A stretch of 64,000 nt of DNA from JBKEAJ01 sp047975005 (GTDB lineage: Bacteria; Bacteroidota; Bacteroidia; Bacteroidales; Prolixibacteraceae), in assembly GCA_047975005.1 (NCBI GenBank), contig JBKECW010000069.1, positions 6,396 through 70,395 of the forward strand. The letters are read 5' to 3'. Made by a program: the position numbers and the translations under genes. Positions 36,424-44,910 of this stretch are shown piece after piece; the first letter of the stretch is position 1, and the number at the start of each line of letters is the position of its first letter. Under the pieces are notes generated by a model. That model did no database searches and was not told the origin of the DNA. It worked only from the letters and a program-made list of their open reading frames with translations.

Positions 36424-37257
36424 TCAAAATTCAAACGCTAATAGACTGACTGCCATTATTGCCATTCCCGATATAAGACCATAGATAGCAATATGGTGTT
36501 CGCCGTACTCTTCGGCAGAAGGTAGCAACTCGTCGAAAGATATATACACCATTATTCCTGCCACTACTCCCAGAGCTGTGCCCGAAAACAACTCGGCATC
36601 CATATTTGGGAAAAGAGGAAATATCACATACCATGCAAAAAGTGCTCCCAATGGCTCAAAAAGTCCGGTTGCAAAAGAATACCAGAATGCCTTTCTTCGG
36701 CTTCCTGTTGCATAATATATAGGAACCGAAACGGCTATCCCCTCTGGTATATTATGTATAGCCACAGCCAAAGCTATTGCAACACCTACTGACGGAGAAC
36801 TAAGCCCCGACACAAAGGTTGCTATTCCTTCGGGAAAGTTATGAAGAGCAATGACTACACTCGAGAACACTCCGACCCTCATAAGACTTCTTAGCTTCGC
36901 CTTTTGTTTCTTATCATGCAATTCTTCCACTTTACGCATCTCGTGAGGATTTTCAAAAGCAGGAATTAGCTTGTCGATAACAGCTGTTAGAGCAATACCG
37001 CCAAAGAAAGCAACTAGTGCGTATACTGTTCCGATTTTACTTCCAAATTCATTTTTTAGAGAGTCCAAGGCCAAAGGATACATTTCGACAAACGAAATAT
37101 ACACCATTACTCCTGCAGAAAGCCCAAGCGAGAACGCCAACAACCGAGGCTTGGTGCTTTTTGCCAGTAAGCCGATAAGGCTTCCAATACCTGTTGAAAG
37201 CCCTGCAAAAGCAGTTATCAGAAATGCAAAGGTTAATGCACTACTATCGATGTTCAT
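36424..37257 (-). CDS. zupT: ZIP-family metal transporter
   Basis: A 277-residue inner-membrane transporter for Zn2+ and possibly Fe2+ or Mn2+. It has eight predicted membrane helices and two metal-binding signatures in helices IV and V: HNFPEGIA and HNIPEGIA. The loop between helices III and IV is charged, with Lys-rich and Glu/His residues (NPHEMRKVEELHDKKQKAK). A TTG two codons earlier is also in frame, but the ATG at 37257 lies two bases after the stop of the PurF-like gene and is preferred. The two genes are probably coupled. The symbol zupT is given by motif similarity. Confidence 0.9.
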   Translation of the reverse strand: MNIDSSALTFAFLITAFAGLSTGIGSLIGLLAKSTKPRLLAFSLGLSAGVMVYISFVEMYPLALDSLKNEFGSKIGTVYALVAFFGGIALTAVIDKLIPAFENPHEMRKVEELHDKKQKAKLRSLMRVGVFSSVVIALHNFPEGIATFVSGLSSPSVGVAIALAVAIHNIPEGIAVSVPIYYATGSRRKAFWYSFATGLFEPLGALFAWYVIFPLFPNMDAELFSGTALGVVAGIMVYISFDELLPSAEEYGEHHIAIYGLISGMAIMAVSLLAFEF

Positions 37258-37259
37258 CG

Positions 37260-39140
37260 TCAATACGCTCTATCATCATTTTTCTCATAAAAATTCACAA
37301 ATGCCCTGTTTACCACCCTATTACCTCCAGGCGTAGGATAATTCCCTGTAAAATACCAATCGCCATTATGCTTTGGACACGCCTTGTGCAAACCCTCTAT
37401 ATTTTGATAAACAATCTCCAATTCAGACTCCAAAATCTGAGGTCTAAGAAGTTCTGCTATTTTCGCAGAAACCTGTTCTGCCGTAAATGGTTTATAGATA
37501 TCTTTCACGGCGTTAATCATCTCAGCATCTTGCAATTTCAATTGCTCGCAACAATTAGCGTATACTTCGTCTATAATATGCTCCTGCTTGCAATCTTTCA
37601 ACAAGGCTATTGCTGCTTCAAAAGCTATAAACTTATGTATTTGCGACATGTCTATACCATAACAATCGGGATACCTAATCTGTGGAGCCGACGACAATAC
37701 TGTGATTTTTTTAGGATTAAGTCTTGACAGAATACTGAGGATACTCTTTTTCAGAGTTGTCCCCCTTACTATTGAATCATCGATAATCACCAGATTATCA
37801 ACATCTTTACTTATCGTTCCGTATGTAATATCATACACATGCGACACCAAATCGTCGCGGCTGGCATCATCAGAGATAAATGTACGAAGTTTAGCATCCT
37901 TGATTGCTATTTTTTCAGTTCTGACTTTCAGACTGAGCAGTTTTTTCACATCGTCTTTATTCAGCGAAATATCGGAAGCCAATCTTTCTTGCTGATATCG
38001 TATCAGTTCTTCGTTCAGTCCCTCAATAAGTCCGTAAAAAGCCGTCTCGGCCGTATTCGGAATATATGAGAATACGCTGTTTACAAAATCGTTGTTTATC
38101 GACTTTAGAACCGAGTCTTTGAGCTGTCGTCCGAGCTCTTTGCGTTCCTTGTAAATATCTGCATCACTGCCTCGCGAGAAGTATATCCTTTCAAAGGAGC
38201 ATTGTTTTACCTGTTGTGTTTCTCTTATTTTGACAAAAGACAAGTCATTATTTTTCTTAACGATAAGAGCCTCTCCCGGAGGGATTTCTGTAATTTTATC
38301 CGCCGGCACATTGAATGTTGTTTGTATCACCGGACGCTCGGATGCTACTACAACTACCTCGTCGTCAATGTAGTGAAATGCGGGTCTGATTCCCCATGGG
38401 TCGCGTGCTACAAATATATCACCATGCCCGATTATACCTCCCATCACATAGCCACCATCCCATTTTTCAGTAGCTTTTTTCAGCACACTTTCGACATTAA
38501 GATTATTTTCTATTTCGGAGGTTATTTCGACCGGGGATTTACCCTGCTGACTAAGAGAGCGCACCACCACATCATTCTCTTTATCAAGATAATAAGCAAG
38601 CATTTCCATTACGGTCTCGGTGTCGGTATATGACAATGGATGCTGACCTTTAGTTATCAGATGCCTGTAAAGTTCGGATATATTTGTAAGGTTAAAGTTG
38701 CCTGCGATTGCAAGGTTTCGTGCTCTCCAATTATTCTTCCGCCACATTGGGTGGCAATACTTTATATTGTTCTTGCCAAATGTTCCGTAACGCAGATGTC
38801 CCAGGTATATTTCACCTATAAATGGCAGATTCTTCTTGGCATCCTCTGCGCTTCTGCCATTTTCGACACCGCAACTGGTATTTATCTCATTAAACACATC
38901 CTTGATGGACTGGTCGCTAGCAGAACGGACTCGACTCAGGTATTCTTCGCCAACTTCTTGATCTAGCTTAAGAGCGGCAACTCCAGCTCCATCCTGACCT
39001 CGGTTGTGTTGTTTTTCCATAAGAAGGTACAACTTATTCAGCCCATATCGCCAAGTTCCATATTTCTGTTGATAGTATGATAATGGTTTTCGCAATCTAA
39101 TCATTGCAATACCACACTCGTGTTTTATTGGATCACTCAT
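37260..39140 (-). CDS. Long PurF-like amidophosphoribosyltransferase
   Basis: A 626-residue protein with an N-terminal class II glutamine amidotransferase domain and a C-terminal phosphoribosyltransferase domain. The catalytic cysteine is Cys9 after a short propeptide (MSDPIKHE-CGIAM). Glutamine-site residues lie in QHNRGQDGAG, HLRYGTFG and AGNFNLTN. The PRPP motif is LVIIDDSIVRGTTLKKS. It is about 150 residues longer than ordinary PurF (about 470-500), the extra being in the middle region. Bacteroides carries a similar long form as well as a canonical PurF. It may catalyse the first purine step or a side reaction. Its start overlaps the SPOR gene by 8 bases. Confidence 0.85.
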   Translation of the reverse strand: MSDPIKHECGIAMIRLRKPLSYYQQKYGTWRYGLNKLYLLMEKQHNRGQDGAGVAALKLDQEVGEEYLSRVRSASDQSIKDVFNEINTSCGVENGRSAEDAKKNLPFIGEIYLGHLRYGTFGKNNIKYCHPMWRKNNWRARNLAIAGNFNLTNISELYRHLITKGQHPLSYTDTETVMEMLAYYLDKENDVVVRSLSQQGKSPVEITSEIENNLNVESVLKKATEKWDGGYVMGGIIGHGDIFVARDPWGIRPAFHYIDDEVVVVASERPVIQTTFNVPADKITEIPPGEALIVKKNNDLSFVKIRETQQVKQCSFERIYFSRGSDADIYKERKELGRQLKDSVLKSINNDFVNSVFSYIPNTAETAFYGLIEGLNEELIRYQQERLASDISLNKDDVKKLLSLKVRTEKIAIKDAKLRTFISDDASRDDLVSHVYDITYGTISKDVDNLVIIDDSIVRGTTLKKSILSILSRLNPKKITVLSSAPQIRYPDCYGIDMSQIHKFIAFEAAIALLKDCKQEHIIDEVYANCCEQLKLQDAEMINAVKDIYKPFTAEQVSAKIAELLRPQILESELEIVYQNIEGLHKACPKHNGDWYFTGNYPTPGGNRVVNRAFVNFYEKNDDRAY

Positions 39141-39567
39141 CTAATTCTAATGATTTAGGGGATACTCTAGAACTTACAAGGAAAGCTCCCGGAAAGTCCC
39201 TGTTTAATTTTTCTTTTGCTTTTGTGGCTTCAGACCTACTCTTAAAGTTACCAACACTCACTTTAAAATAGGGACTTTCCCACTCTATAAAGGACGGTAT
39301 ATCTGGCAACAGTGCCACACACCTAGACTTTACATTCGATGCCTTTTGTTTTGCATCTTGCCCTTGTCCTGAATATACCTGCACTCGATAGACAGCTACC
39401 TTTCTATTTTGCATCCCGTTGATATGACGCAACCAAGATTCGCTGACATATTCGGACTCGCTGATGTTCAAGCTGTTTTTGAACTGGCTTGCTTTTCCAT
39501 CTTGCGCTACTGCACTCATGCTTAGCACAATGAGTAGTACCAAAGTAATTAACTTAATGTATTTCAT
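39133..39567 (-). CDS. Exported SPOR-domain protein
   Basis: A 144-residue protein with a signal peptide (about 1-22, MSAVAQ) and a C-terminal SPOR domain (about 58-135: VAVYRVQVYSGQGQDAKQKASNV, PYFKVSVGNFKSRSEATKAKEKL). SPOR domains bind denuded peptidoglycan at division sites, so a periplasmic cell-wall role is likely. The gene overlaps the start of the PurF-like gene by 8 bases, showing translational coupling between unrelated functions. A non-coding repeat begins just upstream (39594-39719). Confidence 0.87.
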   Translation of the reverse strand: MKYIKLITLVLLIVLSMSAVAQDGKASQFKNSLNISESEYVSESWLRHINGMQNRKVAVYRVQVYSGQGQDAKQKASNVKSRCVALLPDIPSFIEWESPYFKVSVGNFKSRSEATKAKEKLNRDFPGAFLVSSRVSPKSLELDE

Positions 39568-39593
39568 ATGTTTATTCTTTAGAAACTTTAGTA

Positions 39594-39719
39594 TTTAGAT
39601 ATTGGACATTAGACAATTGATGTAGTATGCTGATAAGGCTGCTTTATTACCTAATGGACACATAAGCAAATTATCACATTATTATTGCCTGCTTGTCTAA
39701 CATCTATTGTCTATCTTTT
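39594..39719. repeat. MITE-like intergenic repeat, copy A
   Basis: A non-coding segment in the gap between the SPOR and mazG genes. Its right 86 bases (39634-39719) match the reverse complement of 56532-56617 with about four mismatches. The two ends contain related inverted sequences (GGACATTAGACAA at the left, TTGTCTAACATC at the right), as in a miniature inverted-repeat element. It contains no open frame of note. Confidence 0.75.
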
Positions 39720-39767
39720 ATAATCATTCTCGTATGCACAAACTTGTTCTCATGGCTCGTTTCATTG

Positions 39768-40544
39768 TCACTTTGACTTTGCCTCCTGCCATATTTCTTC
39801 CATCTCGGCAAGTGTCATATCCTTTAGTGAGCGTCCTTTTGCGATTGTCCTGTCTTCAAGATATTCAAACCGTTTTATAAACTTTCGGTTTGTTCTTTCG
39901 AGTGCTGTATCGGGGTCTATATTGTACAATCGAGATGCATTTATGAGGGCAAAAAGAATATCTCCCATTTCTTCTTCTGCCTTTTCTGCATCCATGTTTT
40001 CAATCTCGTTCTGAAACTCTCTTATCTCTTCTTGAACTTTATCCCACACCTGCGAACGTTCTTCCCAGTCGAAGCCGACTCCTTGCGATTTTTCTTGTAT
40101 TCTTTTTGCTTTTATCGTCGATGGTAAGCCAGACGGAACTCCTGAGAGGACTCTTTTGTTTCCTCCTTTTTCCTTTAGCTTAAGACGCTCCCAGTTCTCA
40201 AGAACTTCATCACTGTTTGCGACTTGAGTCTCGGCAAACACATGAGGATGTCGGTATATCAACTTATTATTTATACCTTCAATTACATCTCGCAAGTCAA
40301 ATTGGTCTTGCTCAGAAGCCATTTTAGAATAAAATAGCACATGCAACAACAAATCTCCAAGTTCTTTTTTTATTTCGTTGAAATCTTTATTGTTTATACC
40401 ATCTGATAATTCGTATGTTTCCTCAATCGTAAGCGGGCGCAACGACTCAAAAGTCTGCTCCTTATCCCAAGGACACTTTTCCCTCAGCTCATCCAAGATA
40501 AACATCAAGCGTTTGAATTGTACTACAGTTTCTTCACCTTGCAT
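39768..40544 (-). CDS. mazG: MazG nucleoside triphosphate pyrophosphohydrolase
   Basis: House-cleaning NTPase of 258 residues that hydrolyses (d)NTPs to NMPs and PPi. Motifs of the first MazG domain: KCPWDKEQTFESLRPLTIEETYEL (EExxE metal site) and a downstream ELGDLLLHVLFYSKMA (ExxD). A second, C-terminal domain repeats the pattern (AEEEMGDILFALINASR). A longer frame begins at 40610, but the ATG at 40544 is preceded by GGAGA at good spacing and matches the family N terminus, so I chose it. The SPOR gene downstream is separated by the repeat, so it is probably a separate transcript. Confidence 0.92.
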   Translation of the reverse strand: MQGEETVVQFKRLMFILDELREKCPWDKEQTFESLRPLTIEETYELSDGINNKDFNEIKKELGDLLLHVLFYSKMASEQDQFDLRDVIEGINNKLIYRHPHVFAETQVANSDEVLENWERLKLKEKGGNKRVLSGVPSGLPSTIKAKRIQEKSQGVGFDWEERSQVWDKVQEEIREFQNEIENMDAEKAEEEMGDILFALINASRLYNIDPDTALERTNRKFIKRFEYLEDRTIAKGRSLKDMTLAEMEEIWQEAKSK

Positions 40545-40651
40545 AATATTCTCCAATATTAAAATACAAAAATACATACTAAAAACAACATTATCAATTC
40601 TAAATATCATTATGCCCTGTGCGTGGACTAAAAATTAGAGTATTTCCAATG

Positions 40652-40680
40652 TTTGTTTTGCAATAAGTACACTATCTTTG
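40652..40680 (+). promoter_or_regulatory. Probable promoter of the gldB-like gene
   Basis: TTTG at 40652-40655 and TATCTTTG at 40673-40680, separated by 17 bases, slightly shorter than the usual 19. The gene's ATG follows 37 bases downstream. Confidence 0.5.
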
Positions 40681-40717
40681 CAATATATTAATCGGTTTAC
40701 TGTAAACTTTTTGTAAG

Positions 40718-41731
40718 ATGAAGTCGAAAATAATCATATTGTTTCTAACTTTTGCCCTATTCTCCTGCACCAAAAAAAAATTGGACGTTGACATTTCAAA
40801 AATAAATATTGATTTAGAAGTTCACCGAATAGATAAAGAAATTTATCCTAAAGATTTAAGTTCTTTTTCGGATAATACTGCTCGTCTGGAGCAGCAATAT
40901 CCCGACTTTTGGAATTTATATATTTATAAAGTACTTAGAATATTAGAAAATGAAACATACGATAATGAAGCTGTAGAATATGGGCTTGAGATTTTTCTGA
41001 GCGATACTGTTACTTTAGATCTAAAAAACCTTTGTAATAAAAGGTTTGGCAACTTTAAAAAGGAGGAGAATGAGCTTTCTAATGCTTTTCGACATTATAA
41101 GTACTATTTTCCAGACGGCTCTATCCCAAGCATATACACCTATCTATCGGGGCTAAATCAGTCGATAGTATCAGCAGACAGCCTTATCGGAATAGGCTTA
41201 GACAAATATTTGGGTAGTGATACTGAATATTATAATAGGCTAAATGGCGTTTACGAATATCAGATTGCGATGATGAAACCATCGCAGATACTGCCCGACG
41301 TGATGTACACGTGGGCGATAACAGAGCATGTCAGTGCAGAACAAGAAAATAATGTAATTAAGGAAATGCTTCGCTTGGGCAAGATTTATTATTTCGTTGA
41401 TGCAATGCTGCCAAGCTATCCGGACTCTATAAAAATAGCTTACACCTCTAGGCAAATTGAGTTTTGCGAGAACAACGAGCGACAGATGTGGGGCTTTCTC
41501 ATCGAAAATCAAGTCTTGTATTCAAACAAGCGCATTGAAATTAAGCGATACAATGATATTGGTCCTTTTACATCATCATTTGGCAAGGAGTCGCCCGGCA
41601 GAGTCGGAGCATGGATTGGTTGGCAAATTATCAGAAGCTACATGAAAAACAATCCGCAGGTAACACTACAACAATTAATGGAGAACATTGACCTGCAACA
41701 AATTTTTCTTGCATCGGGCTATGCCCCTTAA
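40718..41731 (+). CDS. gldB: GldB-like lipoprotein
   Basis: A 337-residue lipoprotein with lipobox LFSC (Cys17), followed by the GldB-family pattern (DLEVHRIDKEIYP, QQYPDFWNLYIYKVLRI). GldB belongs to the gliding/type IX secretion-associated lipoproteins of Bacteroidota, yet homologues occur in non-gliding gut species. The C terminus shows the characteristic PGRVGAWIGWQIIRSYMKNNP segment. No other gld or por gene is in the window. It is transcribed divergently from mazG and ends at a terminator shared with the NigD-like gene. Confidence 0.8.
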   Translation: MKSKIIILFLTFALFSCTKKKLDVDISKINIDLEVHRIDKEIYPKDLSSFSDNTARLEQQYPDFWNLYIYKVLRILENETYDNEAVEYGLEIFLSDTVTLDLKNLCNKRFGNFKKEENELSNAFRHYKYYFPDGSIPSIYTYLSGLNQSIVSADSLIGIGLDKYLGSDTEYYNRLNGVYEYQIAMMKPSQILPDVMYTWAITEHVSAEQENNVIKEMLRLGKIYYFVDAMLPSYPDSIKIAYTSRQIEFCENNERQMWGFLIENQVLYSNKRIEIKRYNDIGPFTSSFGKESPGRVGAWIGWQIIRSYMKNNPQVTLQQLMENIDLQQIFLASGYAP

Positions 41732-41767
41732 AAAAAATAGTTCCGACAATCATTATTATCGGAACTA
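41730..41767. terminator. Terminator between the gldB-like and nigD-like genes
   Basis: Perfect 9-bp stem TAGTTCCGA / TCGGAACTA with eight A on the left. On the minus strand this gives a stem followed by T8, so it mainly ends the NigD-like gene and may also stop transcription from the gldB-like gene. Confidence 0.8.
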
Positions 41768-41797
41768 TAATTACAAGTTTGTAAGGCAGTATCGCGT

Positions 41798-42544
41798 TTA
41801 CTTTATTTTATCTCGATTTTTGTTCTTCGAACCTGTCGTCATTCTTTCTTCCTTAGATGATAGTTTGTACTCTATGTCTTTCGTCCTAATAATTCCGTCT
41901 AAATCTTTATAACTAACAGAGAAGATTTGTCCTGTTTTCACATAAAATGGTAGAGATTCTAGTCTGAAGCTGGCAAGCCCCGACATAACAGCTCTATCAA
42001 AGTCGTCATATGCATTATGCCTCAATTCCAAATAGATAGTATCTGGCACACCTCGTGGTTCTGTTGTTCCGCCGCTAGCAAAAAGTGCAGAATCGCCAAC
42101 CATGTTTATGAAGTGCATCTGATAGTCTCCTAAAAATGAGAACTCCACATTCAGATACCCGTCAGAGAACCATACTTCGCTCAGATTTATGGGATCGTTG
42201 CCAATGCTATCTGCATTTTCAGGGTTAACTTCGACAATATTCTTTGTCAAGATTCCATCAATATATATAAAATCTGCACTATATACATTGCTCTCCTCGC
42301 CTGCTACATTTTCAAGGTTTATGTATTGAACATACGCCCTTGCTCCATTGTCTAAGTCTGTCCTAGGTGTATTGTTTGCATTTATAACATTGCCCAAATC
42401 AGAATTGATCGCATTTATGTTACTATCATCATCAACAGATACTGTTCCGATAGAATAGTACACATCTTCGTTGTCATCGTTGTCGCTACATGCTGTAAAC
42501 GCAACGCTTGATACAGCTAGTAGAATAAAAAATAGTTTTTTCAT
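41798..42544 (-). CDS. NigD-like lipoprotein
   Basis: A 248-residue lipoprotein with a clear lipobox (VAFTACSDND, Cys19) and an acidic stretch after it. It resembles the NigD-like family of Bacteroides (two beta-sandwich domains: DNGARAYVQYINLENV, WFSDGYLNVEFSFLG), whose namesake lies near a bacteriocin locus. Function unknown and no bacteriocin gene is present. The last 20 residues are basic (TTGSKNKNRDKIK), unlike the rest. It is monocistronic, with its own terminator and a gap of about 235 bases to the LuxR gene upstream. Confidence 0.75.
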   Translation of the reverse strand: MKKLFFILLAVSSVAFTACSDNDDNEDVYYSIGTVSVDDDSNINAINSDLGNVINANNTPRTDLDNGARAYVQYINLENVAGEESNVYSADFIYIDGILTKNIVEVNPENADSIGNDPINLSEVWFSDGYLNVEFSFLGDYQMHFINMVGDSALFASGGTTEPRGVPDTIYLELRHNAYDDFDRAVMSGLASFRLESLPFYVKTGQIFSVSYKDLDGIIRTKDIEYKLSSKEERMTTGSKNKNRDKIK

Positions 42545-42712
42545 CTGTTTATATTTTATTTTTTTAAGTTGCCTTGCTTATCTTGCCCATTGGCAAGTGC
42601 TCCTTGTCAACAAAGTCGTACTTCTGCGTTTTTTTTCTTACAATTTCGTTCATACAACTTTTTGTTATCAATACATAGACGCAAACTATACAGATTAGTT
42701 GCGTCTTGATAT

Positions 42713-42751
42713 AAAAAAAAAGGAGTCCCTTTTAACAGGGAGCTCCTTTTT
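42713..42751. terminator. Terminator after the LuxR-type gene
   Basis: Stem AAAAAGGAG-TCCC / GGGA-GCTCCTTTTT. It has A and T runs on opposite sides and works in both orientations. It lies about 28 bases after the regulator stop on the minus strand. A second imperfect hairpin (GACGCAA / TTGCGTC, 42679-42706) is next to it. Confidence 0.8.
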
Positions 42752-42778
42752 ACGTTATTAACTCATAAAATTGATTCT

Positions 42779-43378
42779 CTATTCTTTCTTAACATCTTCG
42801 GCAGTTATGTATCCATTTAGCATGGCATAAACAGTCAGCCCTGATATTGTTTTAATGCTGAGTTTTTCAGTTATGTTTTTGCGATGTGTTATCACGGTGT
42901 TGATACTGATATATAACTCATCGCTTATTTCTTTGTTTATATATCCTTTTGCAACTAGTTTCAGCACTTCTACCTCTCTGTCGCTCAATATGTTTTTTGA
43001 CTCTGAATATTCGTTCGTGTCTGATGCTGTATTTGAGAAGAAATCTTGAAATTTCGTCAATACATCAGTTCTCTCATCATTAGCATTTACTACATATTTG
43101 GATGTAGTTATTGCTGTCTGACTTTCATCTATCAGAAGTAGTTTATCACCATACTCTTCTCCTTGCGAGTGCTTCATTAGGACTTCATAAATACTAGAAC
43201 TCACTATTCGATAATCAAAGGTATCATCTGCCTTAGAGCTTATAATATCGTAGGCAGAGTTGTATTCTGCAATGTTGCCTTCCACTCCAATCACACTTAG
43301 AATAGTTCTTATTCCCAAACGAGACAGGTACTGTTCTGAGGCGACTAGAATGCTTATTGACCCTTTATTATCACTCAT
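42779..43378 (-). CDS. LuxR-type HTH regulator linked to a hemerythrin protein
   Basis: A 199-residue DNA-binding protein. The C terminus (about 130-195) is a typical LuxR/FixJ helix-turn-helix: LSDREVEVLKLVAKGYINKEISDELYISINTVITHRKNI. The N-terminal part resembles a response-regulator receiver (ISILVASEQYLSRLGIRTIL) but lacks the usual acidic pocket and phosphorylatable Asp followed by a clear Lys, so it is probably not controlled by phosphorylation. It starts one base after the hemerythrin gene's stop. In Bacteroides such a regulator also sits with a hemerythrin protein, suggesting that iron or nitric-oxide stress is sensed by the pair. Confidence 0.85.
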   Translation of the reverse strand: MSDNKGSISILVASEQYLSRLGIRTILSVIGVEGNIAEYNSAYDIISSKADDTFDYRIVSSSIYEVLMKHSQGEEYGDKLLLIDESQTAITTSKYVVNANDERTDVLTKFQDFFSNTASDTNEYSESKNILSDREVEVLKLVAKGYINKEISDELYISINTVITHRKNITEKLSIKTISGLTVYAMLNGYITAEDVKKE

Positions 43379-43379
43379 C

Positions 43380-44084
43380 TTACCGAGTCTTTAGTTTTTC
43401 TATTTTAGGGGCTATCACTCTTTCCTCTATTCGCGAGTGATTGTCTAAATCTGCTTCCAGCAAAAATATTTCAAAGAGTAAATTTCGAGTTAGCTCCGAG
43501 CTCAGCTTCGCAGGGAAGAATTTGATAATCAGATTCTTCAAATCGCTCAGTTTTGTCTCTAGCTGAGGGTGTTCGCCCGAAAAGCTATTTGCCGATGCAG
43601 CGTATATTTTTTCATCCACATCAGCCTCGTCAGACTGCAACAATAGCGAAAAAACATTCTGTTCTTCGTCTTTAAAATGCAAAATCAACTCCTGCTTATA
43701 CTCCTTAAAGAAATCGTTGAGTAACTTGATGCTGACACTACCCTGCTCTCCTGACTCTTTTTCAATACTGTCAATGCATTGTTGTATCTCCGGCAACTTG
43801 TACACAAGGAAATAGTTGTGGCTTTTCTTCAGATAGTCAACGAGAAATACTGAGTTGAAGGCGATTAAATCATCCTCAGGAAAATACTCATGATTGTGGT
43901 ACGAGTTGACGATAGCTAAGAAGAAGCCTGTATCAATGCCATAATCGTTGCAAACCTCTGACACCGTTTTATTTCCAAAGCCAAATTCTATACCAAAGCG
44001 TCCCAATACCGATATCAGTCGATAGTCCAGATGGACAAGGTCTGCCATTTTCATTTTTGCATTTATCGGAAGAAAGCTGTTCAT
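43380..44084 (-). CDS. Hemerythrin-domain (RIC/ScdA-like) di-iron protein
   Basis: A 234-residue protein resembling repair-of-iron-centres proteins (YtfE/ScdA). The N-terminal ScdA_N-like part (about 15-60) reads FGIEFGFGNKTVSEVC, where the conserved CC pair is replaced by GF, so a redox role for that part is unlikely. The hemerythrin part has the expected ligands: His in SHNYF, His and Glu in LHFKDEEQNVF, His in GEHPQLE, and His and Glu in NHSRIEERVIAP. It probably binds a di-iron centre and helps repair Fe-S proteins after nitrosative or oxidative damage. Co-transcribed with the LuxR regulator (1-base gap). Confidence 0.82.
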   Translation of the reverse strand: MNSFLPINAKMKMADLVHLDYRLISVLGRFGIEFGFGNKTVSEVCNDYGIDTGFFLAIVNSYHNHEYFPEDDLIAFNSVFLVDYLKKSHNYFLVYKLPEIQQCIDSIEKESGEQGSVSIKLLNDFFKEYKQELILHFKDEEQNVFSLLLQSDEADVDEKIYAASANSFSGEHPQLETKLSDLKNLIIKFFPAKLSSELTRNLLFEIFLLEADLDNHSRIEERVIAPKIEKLKTR

Positions 44085-44159
44085 ATCTACTCAATCATTA
44101 TTCGACACTGCAAAGATACGATATGCTAGATAGACAAAAGTCATAAGAAGTGATGATTT

Positions 44160-44795
44160 TTAGGTATTTAATTTGATGTACTCATTTATAATTTGACTTA
44201 TCTCTGTTGCTCTATCCACAATCATAAAGTGCTGTCCTTTTTCTACCAGTTCTACGGGGGCTGATCCTTTCCATGGGATTATTTTGTCGTGTGTTCCGTG
44301 AATTCTTAGCAAGTTCCTAACTCTATCACAATTGTCCCAATTTACAAACTCTTTTGCTGCCCATTTAACAAAATGAATATCAGTACTATTTAATATAGCA
44401 TTTAGAATTGGCAGGTTTGTTCCAAATAGAAATTTGACAAGTTTTTTGTTCGGAATAAGTAACCTAGCAGGCAGAATATCAATAATTTTCATTTTACGAA
44501 TCATCCTAAAAACAAATCGCAATTCTTTTTTTGTTTCAATGGACGAAATAAGTATGGTGATATTCGGATTAAGGATCTTGCTAATTTCTACTGCCACAAG
44601 TCCACCAAAACTTACTCCAAGAATACAAAACGGCTCTGCCACGTCAATTACCTTTGAGAGGCGATATGAATACTCTTCTAGGCGTTCTCCACAAGAAGGC
44701 TCAATCCATTCAATAGGGATAAATTCACAATCGGTTTTCAAGAAGTCAAATACTCGCTTATCTGCACCCAGCCCTCCTATTCCGTAAATCTTCAT
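44160..44795 (-). CDS. Alpha/beta hydrolase
   Basis: A 211-residue cytoplasmic protein with the alpha/beta-hydrolase pattern: N-terminal KIYGIGGLGADKRVF (oxyanion region), nucleophile elbow GVSFGG with Ser near 63, Asp in IHGTHDKIIPW, and catalytic His in GQHFMIVD near the C terminus. It is shorter than classical lipases, with a reduced cap. The substrate cannot be deduced. It stands alone, with gaps on both sides, on the minus strand between the OstA cluster and the hemerythrin pair. Confidence 0.78.
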   Translation of the reverse strand: MKIYGIGGLGADKRVFDFLKTDCEFIPIEWIEPSCGERLEEYSYRLSKVIDVAEPFCILGVSFGGLVAVEISKILNPNITILISSIETKKELRFVFRMIRKMKIIDILPARLLIPNKKLVKFLFGTNLPILNAILNSTDIHFVKWAAKEFVNWDNCDRVRNLLRIHGTHDKIIPWKGSAPVELVEKGQHFMIVDRATEISQIINEYIKLNT

Positions 44796-44910
44796 TTCTA
44801 TTACACTTGGTCAAACATCGAGCACAGCAAAGGCACATCGTATACACTAAAAATGCAATACCGTTTAACCGGTTTGCCTTGTTTTCTATATATAATAATA
44901 CTTTTGCTTG

